Below are positions 6,782 through 12,911 of a stretch of 15,104 nt of DNA, piece after piece. The stretch lies in contig JAISNZ010000066.1 in NCBI GenBank assembly GCA_031275955.1, forward strand, positions 1 to 15,104, read 5' to 3'. The notes under the pieces were generated by a model that saw only the letters and a list, made by a program, of their open reading frames with translations, had not been told where the DNA came from and searched no databases. The DNA is from Desulfovibrio sp. (GTDB lineage Bacteria > Desulfobacterota > Desulfovibrionia > Desulfovibrionales > Desulfovibrionaceae). The translations under genes were made by a program, and so were the position numbers. Each line of letters opens with the position of its first letter. Position 1 is the first letter of the stretch.

Positions 6782-7486
6782 TCAGCCTTTCTCCCGCGGT
6801 GGATTTTCCGCCGGCTTTTTCCGGCGGGAGACGCCCCACTGCGCCAGGGCGGCAAGGCCCATAATCCAGCCGATGCCGCCTATGATTTCCCTCAGCCCGG
6901 GACCCTTCCCCTCCTGAATTTCCGCCAGGGCCTGATGGATGGGGGCAAGCTGCCGCTGCAGCTCCCGGCGGACGACGGCTTGCAGCCCGGAGACGTCCTC
7001 CGCCTGCCCGGCATCGGGCGGGGCGGCCTTTGGCGCGGCCCCGGAGGAAGTGGTATCCGCGGGGGCCTCTTCCCCGGAGGAAAGGGTATGGGCCTCTTCC
7101 CCGGAGATCTCCGGGGAAGAGAGGGAGGAGGGAAAGGCTGCCGCCAGATCGACAGCCCTGAGGGCAAACTCTCCGCGGTGCCCCTGCCCGGCCAGGATGG
7201 AAAAGGTCAGATCCTGGGCTGTGTCCGGCAGGGGAAAACAGGCCAGGCCCTTCTCGTCGGTTCTGCTTCTGGCCAGAACCCTGCCCTGGGCGTCGGCCAT
7301 GACGGCTTCGCCGTCGCGGACCCGGCTTGAGCGGGCAAAGTAGCTTTCGCTGCAGATCCGCCCGTCTTCCGCCCAGGCGAAGATGTGGACGCTGTGGGCC
7401 GCGGCCTGTTCCGGCAAGGGGAAAAGCAGGATCACCCCCGCCAGGAGCGGGAGTTGTGTCCGCAGGAAGGTCCGGGCCGCGTCCAT
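6782..7486 (-). CDS. nikL: NikL-like accessory component of the nickel ECF transporter
   Basis: Predicted periplasmic protein anchored by a C-terminal membrane helix, 234 aa. Residues 1-30 are a signal peptide ending Gln-Ala-Ala-Ala. The mature chain would begin His-Ser-Val-His, like NikL proteins whose N-terminal histidine region is thought to help metal capture. A small beta-type domain (31-110) is followed by a low-complexity acidic/Ala-Pro-Ser linker (about 118-162), a short helical stretch (165-192), and a membrane helix near 200-218 capped by Arg-Arg-Lys-Lys. In comparative genomics NikK and NikL accompany NikMQO systems lacking NikN. The start has an AGGAGG ribosome-binding site about 12 bases upstream. 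The linker DNA holds a perfect 28-bp palindrome and a direct repeat, listed separately. The stop is one base before nikM. Confidence 0.82.
   Translation of the reverse strand: MDAARTFLRTQLPLLAGVILLFPLPEQAAAHSVHIFAWAEDGRICSESYFARSSRVRDGEAVMADAQGRVLARSRTDEKGLACFPLPDTAQDLTFSILAGQGHRGEFALRAVDLAAAFPSSLSSPEISGEEAHTLSSGEEAPADTTSSGAAPKAAPPDAGQAEDVSGLQAVVRRELQRQLAPIHQALAEIQEGKGPGLREIIGGIGWIMGLAALAQWGVSRRKKPAENPPREKG
7094..7121. repeat. Perfect 28-bp palindrome inside nikL
   Basis: Bases 7094-7107 are the exact reverse complement of 7108-7121, centred on GA|TC with no unpaired loop. It encodes part of the Ser/Glu-rich linker of NikL. A 16-bp direct repeat (7064-7079 and 7091-7106, 27 bases apart) overlaps its left arm and yields a near-repeat of nine residues (Ser-Gly-Glu-Glu-Ala twice). 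A slippage or insertion event in a non-conserved linker would explain both. Confidence 0.75.
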
Positions 7487-7525
7487 GTCGTTTTTTGCCT
7501 CCTGTTATCTATTTTTCAGGGCCGC

Positions 7526-8323
7526 CTACTTGAGTTTGAGGGGCGTTGGCGGAAGCAGGGGCTGGAAATGAACCCAGAGAACGGCGCCGAGTTCCACGGG
7601 TTTTTCCGTTCCCTGGAAGGGCAGGCCCTTTTCGGCCTCATTGAGAGCGGCGAAACCCCACCAGCCTTCCCGCGGGGCGGTATAGGTGAAGACGCCGGCG
7701 GCGTCGGCCCTGACCGTCTGGGTAATCAGCGATTCCACAGGGGCCTGTCCGCGCCTGGAGGGACCGGGATACCATTCGATCTCCACCTCGGAATGGGGCA
7801 CGGGTTTGCCGTCCAGAAGGACCTGCCCCTGGAAGCTGTTCCCGGCGTAGAGGCCGCCCGGCCGGACCAGGGGGACGATTTCCGTTTTCAGGCCAAGGGG
7901 CTTGTCCCAGCCTTCGTCGTCGCCAAAGGCGTCCACATAGACCTTGGTGTAATGAATGATGAAGCAATCCTCTTCCTTTTCAAAGTAGGGAACGGGTTCC
8001 ATGCTGAAGGCATACAGGCCCGGGCGGCTGAGGGTGTACGCCGCCCGCCAGACGCGCGGGCCCTGCTCGGAGCCCTCCTAGAGGGCGGGCAAAAGGTCGG
8101 TGACGGCGCCGTTGGCGCTGACGGTAAAAACCGCCGGCTTGTCCAGGTTCATTCCCTGGTTGGCGAAGGGATGCCAGAAGCGCAGGGTGAGGGAGATGTC
8201 GGCTTCCTTGGTGGTTGTCACCGTGGGCAGGGAGGGAATGATCATGCCGAAATGGGCTTGAACGGAAGGCGGAAAGACCAGGAGCGGAATGAGGAAGGCA
8301 AGGGAGGGCAGGAACTTTTTCAT
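7526..8323 (-). pseudogene. nikK: NikK-like DUF4198 periplasmic protein interrupted by an in-frame TAG
   Basis: First gene of the nickel operon. ATG at 8323 has a GAGGAG site six bases upstream and starts a signal peptide (Met-Lys-Lys..., ending Val-Gln-Ala|His-Phe-Gly at 23-24). The chain reads as DUF4198/NikK up to codon 82, which is TAG (8080-8078). The same frame then continues without another stop to a TAG at 7528-7526: Pro-Gly-Leu-Tyr, Met-Glu-Pro-Val-Pro-Tyr, Ile-Ile-His-Tyr-Thr-Lys and Leu-Tyr-Ala-Gly-Asn-Ser-Phe-Gln-Gly are all family hallmarks. Total length with the stop read through is 265 codons, normal for the family, so no sequence is missing. Either the gene is freshly inactivated, the base is a sequencing error, or TAG is decoded. 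Restart at the ATG at 8002 has no clear ribosome-binding site and would lack export. Confidence 0.85.
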
Positions 8324-8345
8324 GGCGGCTCCTCGCGGGGGCATG

Positions 8346-8372
8346 GTGTTACAATGCTGAAATTAGTGACAC
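8346..8372. promoter_or_regulatory. NikR-type operator upstream of nikK
   Basis: Inverted repeat GTGTTAC (8346-8352), 13-bp spacer, GTGACAC (8366-8372), with one mismatch from a perfect palindrome of GTGTTAC/GTAACAC. This half-site and 13-14 bp spacing match the NikR motif I recall for Desulfovibrio and Geobacter. It lies 22 bases before the nikK start and overlaps the predicted -10 box, so nickel-bound NikR would block transcription. Confidence 0.8.
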
Positions 8373-8399
8373 AGTAGTTTCCCCAGGGACTGCTGTCAA
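8371..8399 (-). promoter_or_regulatory. Sigma-70-type promoter of the nikKLMQO operon
   Basis: On the minus strand a consensus -35 TTGACA (8399-8394) is followed after 17 bp by TACTGT (8376-8371) as a -10 box. Transcription would start within the NikR operator, and the nikK ATG lies about 48 bases after the -10 box. The -35 is perfect; the -10 is a moderate match. Confidence 0.6.
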
Positions 8400-8431
8400 G
8401 TGTCAAGGGAAAATTTTGTGTCAAGGGAAAA
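8394..8431. repeat. Array of three TTGACA-containing repeats
   Basis: The 14-bp string GTGTCAAGGGAAAA occurs at 8400-8413 and again at 8418-8431, 18 bases apart. A shorter TGTCAAG copy lies at 8394-8400. On the minus strand each copy is a TTGACA. Only the copy nearest nikK has a plausible -10 at 17 bp, so the others may be binding sites for an activator or duplicated -35 elements. Confidence 0.6.
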
Positions 8432-8535
8432 ACTCCGCCCGGTTGCCGGGAAAGGCCTGTCCCTGGGGCCATGATCGGGGAAAGCGTCCGGAATTCCGCC
8501 GGGCGCCGGAGGGCGCGGCGATCTTTAGTGAAATA

Positions 8536-8564
8536 TTGAACAATCTTTACCGTAACTTTAACTT
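8536..8564 (+). promoter_or_regulatory. Candidate promoter of the gdhA-led cluster
   Basis: TTGAAC (8536-8541), 17-bp spacer, TAACTT (8559-8564), within the only clearly AT-rich stretch between the divergent genes (about 8520-8566). A shifted pair, TTTACC (8547-8552) with GCTAGA (8571-8576), is an alternative. Either leaves a leader of about 290 bases before gdhA. Confidence 0.35.
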
Positions 8565-8625
8565 TCCCCTGCTAGAGGGAAAACACAGAGAGAGCCCCGG
8601 CGGAACACCTACAGGAGGAGGAAGC

Positions 8626-8691
8626 ATGCGGACAGACTGCGGCAGGAGGAAAGCGGTAACGCCCCACGCGCCACGCGGCGGAAACGGTTAA
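8626..8691 (+). CDS. Possible 21-aa leader peptide upstream of gdhA
   Basis: Tiny ORF with a very strong ribosome-binding site (AGGAGGAGG, about five bases before the ATG), ending TAA at 8689-8691 within the first copy of the 26-bp tandem repeat. It encodes 21 residues rich in Arg and Gly with no recognisable family. Its place in a long structured leader suggests a regulatory peptide, but a chance ORF in a purine-rich leader is possible. Confidence 0.3.
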   Translation: MRTDCGRRKAVTPHAPRGGNG

Positions 8692-8717
8692 GCGCCCCAC
8701 GCGGCGGAAACGGTTAA
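8672..8717. repeat. Tandem duplication in the gdhA leader
   Basis: A 20-bp string beginning CACGCGGCGG and ending GGTTAA occurs at 8672-8691 and 8698-8717, a period of 26 bases. A partial third unit (CGCCCCACGCG) precedes it at about 8660-8670. Downstream are small hairpins: 8736-8742 with 8751-8757, 8817-8822 with 8826-8831, and 8833-8837 with 8842-8846, the last close to the gdhA ribosome-binding site. No known riboswitch class was recognised. Confidence 0.6.
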
Positions 8718-8869
8718 CGGCGGTTTGCACGGTTTGTTCCCCTGGTAGTCGGGGGACGCCTTGGGCGGCCGCGGCATTTACAGGCCTCACGGGTCTGTCG
8801 GATAAGCGTCCCTTAGCACGCCATGCGTGTTTATGTCTGCGGAGACATCCATTCAACAGGAGGAAATTT

Positions 8870-10129
8870 ATGGCGCACACATATAATCCATACGAAAACA
8901 TGCTCGCGGTTCTGGAAGAAGCGGCGGGAAAGCTCGGTCTGTGCCGCAATGACTATGTTGCCCTGCGGACGGCGGAACGGGAAATGATCGTCTCTGTTCC
9001 CGTTGTCATGGACGATGGGCGGACAGAGGTCTTTCAGGGCTACAGGGTGCAGCATTGCAGCACACGGGGCCCGTACAAGGGGGGAGTGCGCTTCCATCCC
9101 GACGCGGATCTTGACGAGGTAAAGGCCCTGGCGGCCTGGATGACCTGGAAATGCGCGGTCGTTAACATCCCATACGGCGGCGCCAAAGGCGGCATCCGGG
9201 TAGACCCCTCGAAGCTGTCGATCAACGAACTGACGCGGATGACGAAGCGCTATGTGGCGCAGATTCTGCCCCTTATCGGCCCGGAGCAGGATATCCCGGC
9301 GCCCGACCTGAATACCGACGGCCAGGTGATGGCCTGGATGATGGACGCCTACAGCATGCTCAAAGGCTATTCCGTGCCGGCCGTGGTCACGGGCAAGCCC
9401 TTGGAAATAGGCGGCTCTCTCGGCCGGATGGAGGCCACCGGACGCGGGGCGACGATGACCCTGCTGAGCTATCTGGACAAAGTGGGCAAAAAGGGCCCCG
9501 GGATGACGGTGGCGGTGCAGGGTTTCGGCAATGTGGGGGGAACGGGCGCCAAACTGCTCGCCGAGGCGGGGTTCAAGGTTGTCGCCATCAATGACGTTGA
9601 TGGAACCCTGTACAATCCGGGCGGCATCGATGTGCACCGGGCGCTGGATTTCGCCCATACGCACGGAAAGACCCTCAAAAACTATGAGGAGCCGGGGGCG
9701 AAGAGAATATCCGCCAAGGAATTCTGGGCCCTGCCGGTGGATATCCTGTTCCCGGCCGCCATGGAAAACCAGATCAACGAGGACAATGCGCCGGCCATCA
9801 AGGCCGGGATTATTCTTGAAGGGGCCAACGGGCCGACCACGGTGGAAGCGGACGCCATCCTGAACGCGAAAGGGGTGGCGATTATCCCGGACATCCTGGC
9901 CAACGCGGGCGGGGTTGTGGTCTCCTACTTTGAATGGGTGCAGAACTTGGAAGCCTTTACCTGGGAAGAAGACGAAGTTAACCACAAGCTGGCCCAAATT
10001 ATGGAAAAAGCCTTTGCGGAAGTCTGGCGGGTAAGCACCGAGAAAAAGGTTCCTTTACGCATGGCTGCTTACATGGTAGCCTTGGATCGCGTGGTCAAGG
10101 CGAGAAAGTTGCGTGGAATCTTTCCCTGA
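8870..10129 (+). CDS. gdhA: Glutamate dehydrogenase (Glu/Leu/Phe/Val dehydrogenase family)
   Basis: Cytoplasmic hexameric-type enzyme that interconverts glutamate and 2-oxoglutarate plus ammonia with NAD(P); 419 aa, the length of the short GDH class. Catalytic-site lysines are visible: Lys70 in Pro-Tyr-Lys-Gly-Gly, Lys94 in Met-Thr-Trp-Lys-Cys and Lys106 in Gly-Gly-Ala-Lys-Gly-Gly. The conserved Gly-Lys-Pro-Leu-Glu-Ile-Gly-Gly-Ser (175-183) and the dinucleotide loop Gly-Phe-Gly-Asn-Val-Gly (218-223) follow. Start at 8870 has AGGAGG seven bases upstream. It leads a plus-strand cluster with an OPA-type transporter, an aminotransferase and a dehydrogenase. There it would most simply recycle glutamate formed by transamination or release ammonia. 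Cofactor preference and exact amino acid cannot be settled by eye; glutamate is the best guess. Confidence 0.92.
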   Translation: MAHTYNPYENMLAVLEEAAGKLGLCRNDYVALRTAEREMIVSVPVVMDDGRTEVFQGYRVQHCSTRGPYKGGVRFHPDADLDEVKALAAWMTWKCAVVNIPYGGAKGGIRVDPSKLSINELTRMTKRYVAQILPLIGPEQDIPAPDLNTDGQVMAWMMDAYSMLKGYSVPAVVTGKPLEIGGSLGRMEATGRGATMTLLSYLDKVGKKGPGMTVAVQGFGNVGGTGAKLLAEAGFKVVAINDVDGTLYNPGGIDVHRALDFAHTHGKTLKNYEEPGAKRISAKEFWALPVDILFPAAMENQINEDNAPAIKAGIILEGANGPTTVEADAILNAKGVAIIPDILANAGGVVVSYFEWVQNLEAFTWEEDEVNHKLAQIMEKAFAEVWRVSTEKKVPLRMAAYMVALDRVVKARKLRGIFP

Positions 10130-10186
10130 TGTTTGCGGATGCGGAGAAATGGTGCTTGCAACAGTTTAACACAAGGAGTGATTGCA

Positions 10187-11542
10187 ATGGCGGATATCTC
10201 CACGTCTATCGCTTCCAAAGCTGCCTCACTGGGCTATACTCCCGAGGAATACAGAATATTCAAAAAGCATGCCATAATCATGCTGACGATGTTCTGCATT
10301 CTCTATTGCTTCCTGTACGGAGGGCGGCTGAACCTGGGTCTGGCCATTCCCCTCATGACGGAGCAGATGGGCTGGACCAAGACCCAGCTGGGCATCCTGT
10401 CTTCCGTTCTCTTCTGGACGTATGGCTTCGGGCACCTCTTTAACGGACGCCTGGGCGAAATTTTCGGCGTCAAACGCTTCATCGTGGCGGGCGGCATTCT
10501 CTCCGCCGCGACCAACGTGCTGATCAGCTTCCAGGACAGCCTGCTGCTGATCACCATCCTTTGGGGCTTCAACGGCTATTTCCAGTCCATGCTCTGGTCC
10601 CCCGGCATGGCCCTGCTGGCCAGATGGTGGCCCGGCAACACCCGCGGCTTTGCCACCGGTCTGTGCAACGGCTCCTCCGGCCTCGGCCAGGTCGTCACCT
10701 GGTTCCTGGTGGCCATAGCCTTCGCCCTGGTCTCCGGCCCGGCCGGCCCGGACGGACAGCCCGGACCCGGCGACTGGCGCGCCGCCTTCACCATCCCCAT
10801 CATCGGCATCCTGGTCGTGGTCGGCTTTTTCTATTTCCTGACCAAGGGGCAGCCCTCCGATGTAGGCCTGAAGGAATACAAGGAAGCCGAACCGGAACGG
10901 GAGGAACAGGAAGCCGCCCTGAAAACCATTGTCGCCACCAAGGGCAAGCTTTATCCGTATATCCACCTCTTCTCCCAGTGGCGTTTCATCCTCTGGTGCC
11001 TCATCGTGGCCGGTTCCAACACGGCGCGCTACGGCCTTTTGACCTGGATTCCCACCTATTATAAAGAATCGCTGGGAATGGAAGTCAAGGCGGGCATCGT
11101 GGGTTCCGTATGGCTGCCCCTGGGCATGGCCCTCGGCACCTTCATCGTTCCCTGGATCACCGACAAGTACTGCTCCACCAACCGGCTCCCGGCGGTGATC
11201 ATCTGCGCCCTGGCCGCCGGCGCGACGGTCTTCCTCTTCCCCTATATGACGGATCCCTTCATCGTCGCCGTTGTGCTCTTCCTGGCGGGATTCTTCATCT
11301 ATGCCATCAACGGCGTTGTCTGGGCCTATGCGACTGATATCGGCGGGCGCGTCTTCTCGGGCACGGCCGCCGGCATTCTGGATTGGGCCGCCTATATGGG
11401 CGCGGCCGTGCAGGCGATTATCTTCGGCGCCATTCTGGATACGGGCGCCTGGAACATCCTCTTCCTCGCCGTGGGCGGTCTGTGCGTGATCAATGCGGTT
11501 TTCGCCGTCCTGGCTGGCATCGGCAACAAGAAGATCGAGTAA
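10187..11542 (+). CDS. MFS transporter, organophosphate:phosphate antiporter (OPA/GlpT-like) family
   Basis: Inner-membrane 12-helix carrier of 451 aa. It resembles GlpT/UhpT-type proteins: a Tyr-Gly-Gly-Arg-Leu-Asn motif at 44-49 places Arg47 where GlpT has Arg45, and Asn-Thr-Ala-Arg-Tyr-Gly at 278-283 places Arg281 where GlpT has Arg269. Those two arginines bind the phosphate group in GlpT, so an anionic phosphate, phosphonate or sulfonate substrate is plausible. The Arg-Trp-Trp-Pro-Gly-Asn-Thr-Arg-Gly block (146-154) is typical of the family. A charged cytoplasmic loop (about 229-255) separates the two halves. ATG at 10187 is chosen for its AAGGAG site; an earlier in-frame start at 10133 has none. 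It lies 57 bases after gdhA and 60 before the aminotransferase, consistent with an operon. Substrate unproven. Confidence 0.88.
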   Translation: MADISTSIASKAASLGYTPEEYRIFKKHAIIMLTMFCILYCFLYGGRLNLGLAIPLMTEQMGWTKTQLGILSSVLFWTYGFGHLFNGRLGEIFGVKRFIVAGGILSAATNVLISFQDSLLLITILWGFNGYFQSMLWSPGMALLARWWPGNTRGFATGLCNGSSGLGQVVTWFLVAIAFALVSGPAGPDGQPGPGDWRAAFTIPIIGILVVVGFFYFLTKGQPSDVGLKEYKEAEPEREEQEAALKTIVATKGKLYPYIHLFSQWRFILWCLIVAGSNTARYGLLTWIPTYYKESLGMEVKAGIVGSVWLPLGMALGTFIVPWITDKYCSTNRLPAVIICALAAGATVFLFPYMTDPFIVAVVLFLAGFFIYAINGVVWAYATDIGGRVFSGTAAGILDWAAYMGAAVQAIIFGAILDTGAWNILFLAVGGLCVINAVFAVLAGIGNKKIE

Positions 11543-11551
11543 CATGCGCGC

Positions 11552-11576
11552 GGCCGCGCGGGCGTTCCGCGCGGCC
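11552..11576. repeat. Strong GC hairpin between the transporter and aminotransferase genes
   Basis: Perfect 10-bp stem (11552-11561 with 11567-11576) and 5-nt loop GCGTT, 10 bases after the transporter stop and 26 bases before the aminotransferase start. There is no T-tract, so it is more likely an RNA-processing or stability element that sets relative expression than a terminator. Confidence 0.55.
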
Positions 11577-11602
11577 GGAGCGAAAACTCAGGAGGAAAAG
11601 TC

Positions 11603-12736
11603 ATGGAATATCCCAAGGTGAAACGCAATGTTCTGCTCAACCCGGGCCCCGCGACGACAACCGATAGTGTGAAATACGCCCAGGTTGTGCCGGACATCTG
11701 CCCGCGCGAAAAGGAATTCGGGGATCTCATGCGTCAGATGAAGGACGATCTGGTCAAGGTCGTGCACGGGGATCTGAACAAATATACCTCCGTCATGTTC
11801 TGCGGCTCCGGCACGGTGAACATTGACGCCTGTGTCAGCTCTCTTGTCCCCGAGGGCAAGAAGATCCTGGTGCTGAACAACGGGGCTTACAGCGCCCGCG
11901 CGGCCGAGGTCTGCGAATACTACCACATGGATCACATCAACGAGAAGTTTTCCATTACGGAACCCCTTGACGTGGCCAGGGTCGAAACCGTGCTCAAGGC
12001 CAATCCCGATGTGGCAACCGTGTATTGCTGCCACCATGAGACCGGCACGGGTCTTGTCAATCCCATCCGGGAAATCGGCGCTGTGGCGCACAAATACAAC
12101 GCCATCCTGATTGTGGACACCACCTCGACCTACGCCATGCGTCCCATTGACATTGAAAAGGACAACGTGGACTTCCTGATGGCTTCCGCGCAAAAGGGCC
12201 TGATGTCCATGACCGGGCTCTCCTTTGTCGTGGGCAACCGCAAGATCCTCAACGAGTCTAAGAACTATCCGACCCGTTCCTACTATTGTCACCTGTATAC
12301 CCAGCACAAGTTCTTCGAGGAAAAGGGGGAGATGCACTTCACCCCGCCCGTGCAAACCGTTTACGCCACCAAACAGGCCCTCATCGAATACTTCCAGGTG
12401 GGAGAAGAGGCCAAATGGGCGCGGCATCAGCGGGTCTGGCAGGCCCTTATGGACGGAATCGCCAAACTCGGCTTCAAGAGCCTGATTCCGGCGGAAAAAC
12501 AGTCCCGCCTGGTTGTTTCCGCGATCTACCCCAAGGATCCCAACTGGGATTTCACCAAGGTCCATGATTATTGCTATGAGCGCGGTTTCACCATTTATCC
12601 GGGGAAGGTTTCCGATACCTCCACCTTCCGCCTGTGCAGCCTGGGAACCATTGACACGCCTGACATCAAGGATTTCTTCGTCACCTTGGAAGAGGCGCTC
12701 CGTCATTACAAGATCAAGATTCCCGTGCAGTATTAG
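11603..12736 (+). CDS. Class V PLP aminotransferase, PhnW-like (2-aminoethylphosphonate:pyruvate transaminase relative)
   Basis: Cytoplasmic fold-type I PLP enzyme, 377 aa. Visible motifs: Asn-Pro-Gly-Pro-Ala-Thr-Thr (13-19), Gly-Ser-Gly-Thr (68-71), His-Glu-Thr-Gly-Thr-Gly (145-150), Val-Asp-Thr-Thr-Ser-Thr (171-176) with Asp172 for the pyridine nitrogen, Lys198 in Ser-Ala-Gln-Lys-Gly for the Schiff base, and Arg343 for the substrate carboxylate. Phe-Thr-Pro-Pro-Val-Gln-Thr-Val and Gly-Phe-Thr-Ile-Tyr-Pro-Gly-Lys-Val-Ser align well with PhnW, which moves the amino group of 2-aminoethylphosphonate to pyruvate. The wider family also holds serine/alanine:glyoxylate enzymes. No phosphonoacetaldehyde hydrolase or dehydrogenase is in the window, so an aminoethyl sulfonate or another primary amine is equally open. 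AGGAGG precedes the ATG. The stop is TAG. Confidence 0.85.
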   Translation: MEYPKVKRNVLLNPGPATTTDSVKYAQVVPDICPREKEFGDLMRQMKDDLVKVVHGDLNKYTSVMFCGSGTVNIDACVSSLVPEGKKILVLNNGAYSARAAEVCEYYHMDHINEKFSITEPLDVARVETVLKANPDVATVYCCHHETGTGLVNPIREIGAVAHKYNAILIVDTTSTYAMRPIDIEKDNVDFLMASAQKGLMSMTGLSFVVGNRKILNESKNYPTRSYYCHLYTQHKFFEEKGEMHFTPPVQTVYATKQALIEYFQVGEEAKWARHQRVWQALMDGIAKLGFKSLIPAEKQSRLVVSAIYPKDPNWDFTKVHDYCYERGFTIYPGKVSDTSTFRLCSLGTIDTPDIKDFFVTLEEALRHYKIKIPVQY

Positions 12737-12749
12737 CACCATCCGCGAA

Positions 12750-12779
12750 GGGCGTCCCGGAGATCTTTCCGGGATGCCC
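12750..12779. repeat. 12-bp stem hairpin after the aminotransferase gene
   Basis: Bases 12750-12761 pair with 12768-12779 (11 Watson-Crick pairs and one G-T) around a 6-nt loop, 14 bases after the stop codon. No T-tract follows directly, so it is a candidate 3'-end stabiliser or factor-dependent terminator. The 175-base gap to the next gene holds this and the terminator-like structure at 12849-12891. Confidence 0.5.
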
Positions 12780-12848
12780 GGACCTTCCGTCGGGCAGGGA
12801 CGGAACATGCGCAAACTTGCGGCAAGAGCGGCGGCTGATTTTCGACAG

Positions 12849-12891
12849 ACACACAGCAGGAGGATGCCCTTCCGATGCGTGTGTTTTTTTT
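12849..12891 (+). terminator. Terminator-like hairpin plus T8 just upstream of the saccharopine-dehydrogenase-like gene (possible attenuator)
   Basis: Bases 12849-12858 pair with 12876-12884 (nine pairs, one bulged A at 12855), with a further GGA/TCC pairing inside, followed at once by eight T (12884-12891). This is the classic intrinsic-terminator layout on the plus strand. It ends only 20 bases before the next ATG, which leaves no room for a new promoter. Transcription of the next gene must therefore pass through it, so partial read-through or regulated attenuation is likely. A ribosome-binding-like AGGAGG (12858-12863) is buried in the hairpin, next to a 9-codon ORF at 12864-12893. Confidence 0.55.
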
Positions 12892-12911
12892 AATGATTGC
12901 GGAGGTGTGCA

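Noticed and set aside
7526..8080. Confident claim of pyrrolysine at the nikK TAG
   Set aside because: No pyl genes are in the window, TAG also ends nikK and at least three neighbouring genes, and NikK is not a known pyrrolysine protein. It is kept only as one hypothesis.
8577..8869. Known riboswitch (glycine, lysine, cobalamin or glutamine type) before gdhA
   Set aside because: No conserved core of these classes was recognised; the repeats and hairpins do not fit them.
8831..9997. 388-codon minus-strand open frame opposite gdhA
   Set aside because: It is fully antisense to a strongly conserved glutamate dehydrogenase and shows no domain pattern.
11588..12814. 408-codon minus-strand open frame opposite the aminotransferase
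   Set aside because: It is His/Val/Gly-rich shadow sequence; the plus strand holds all the PLP-enzyme motifs.
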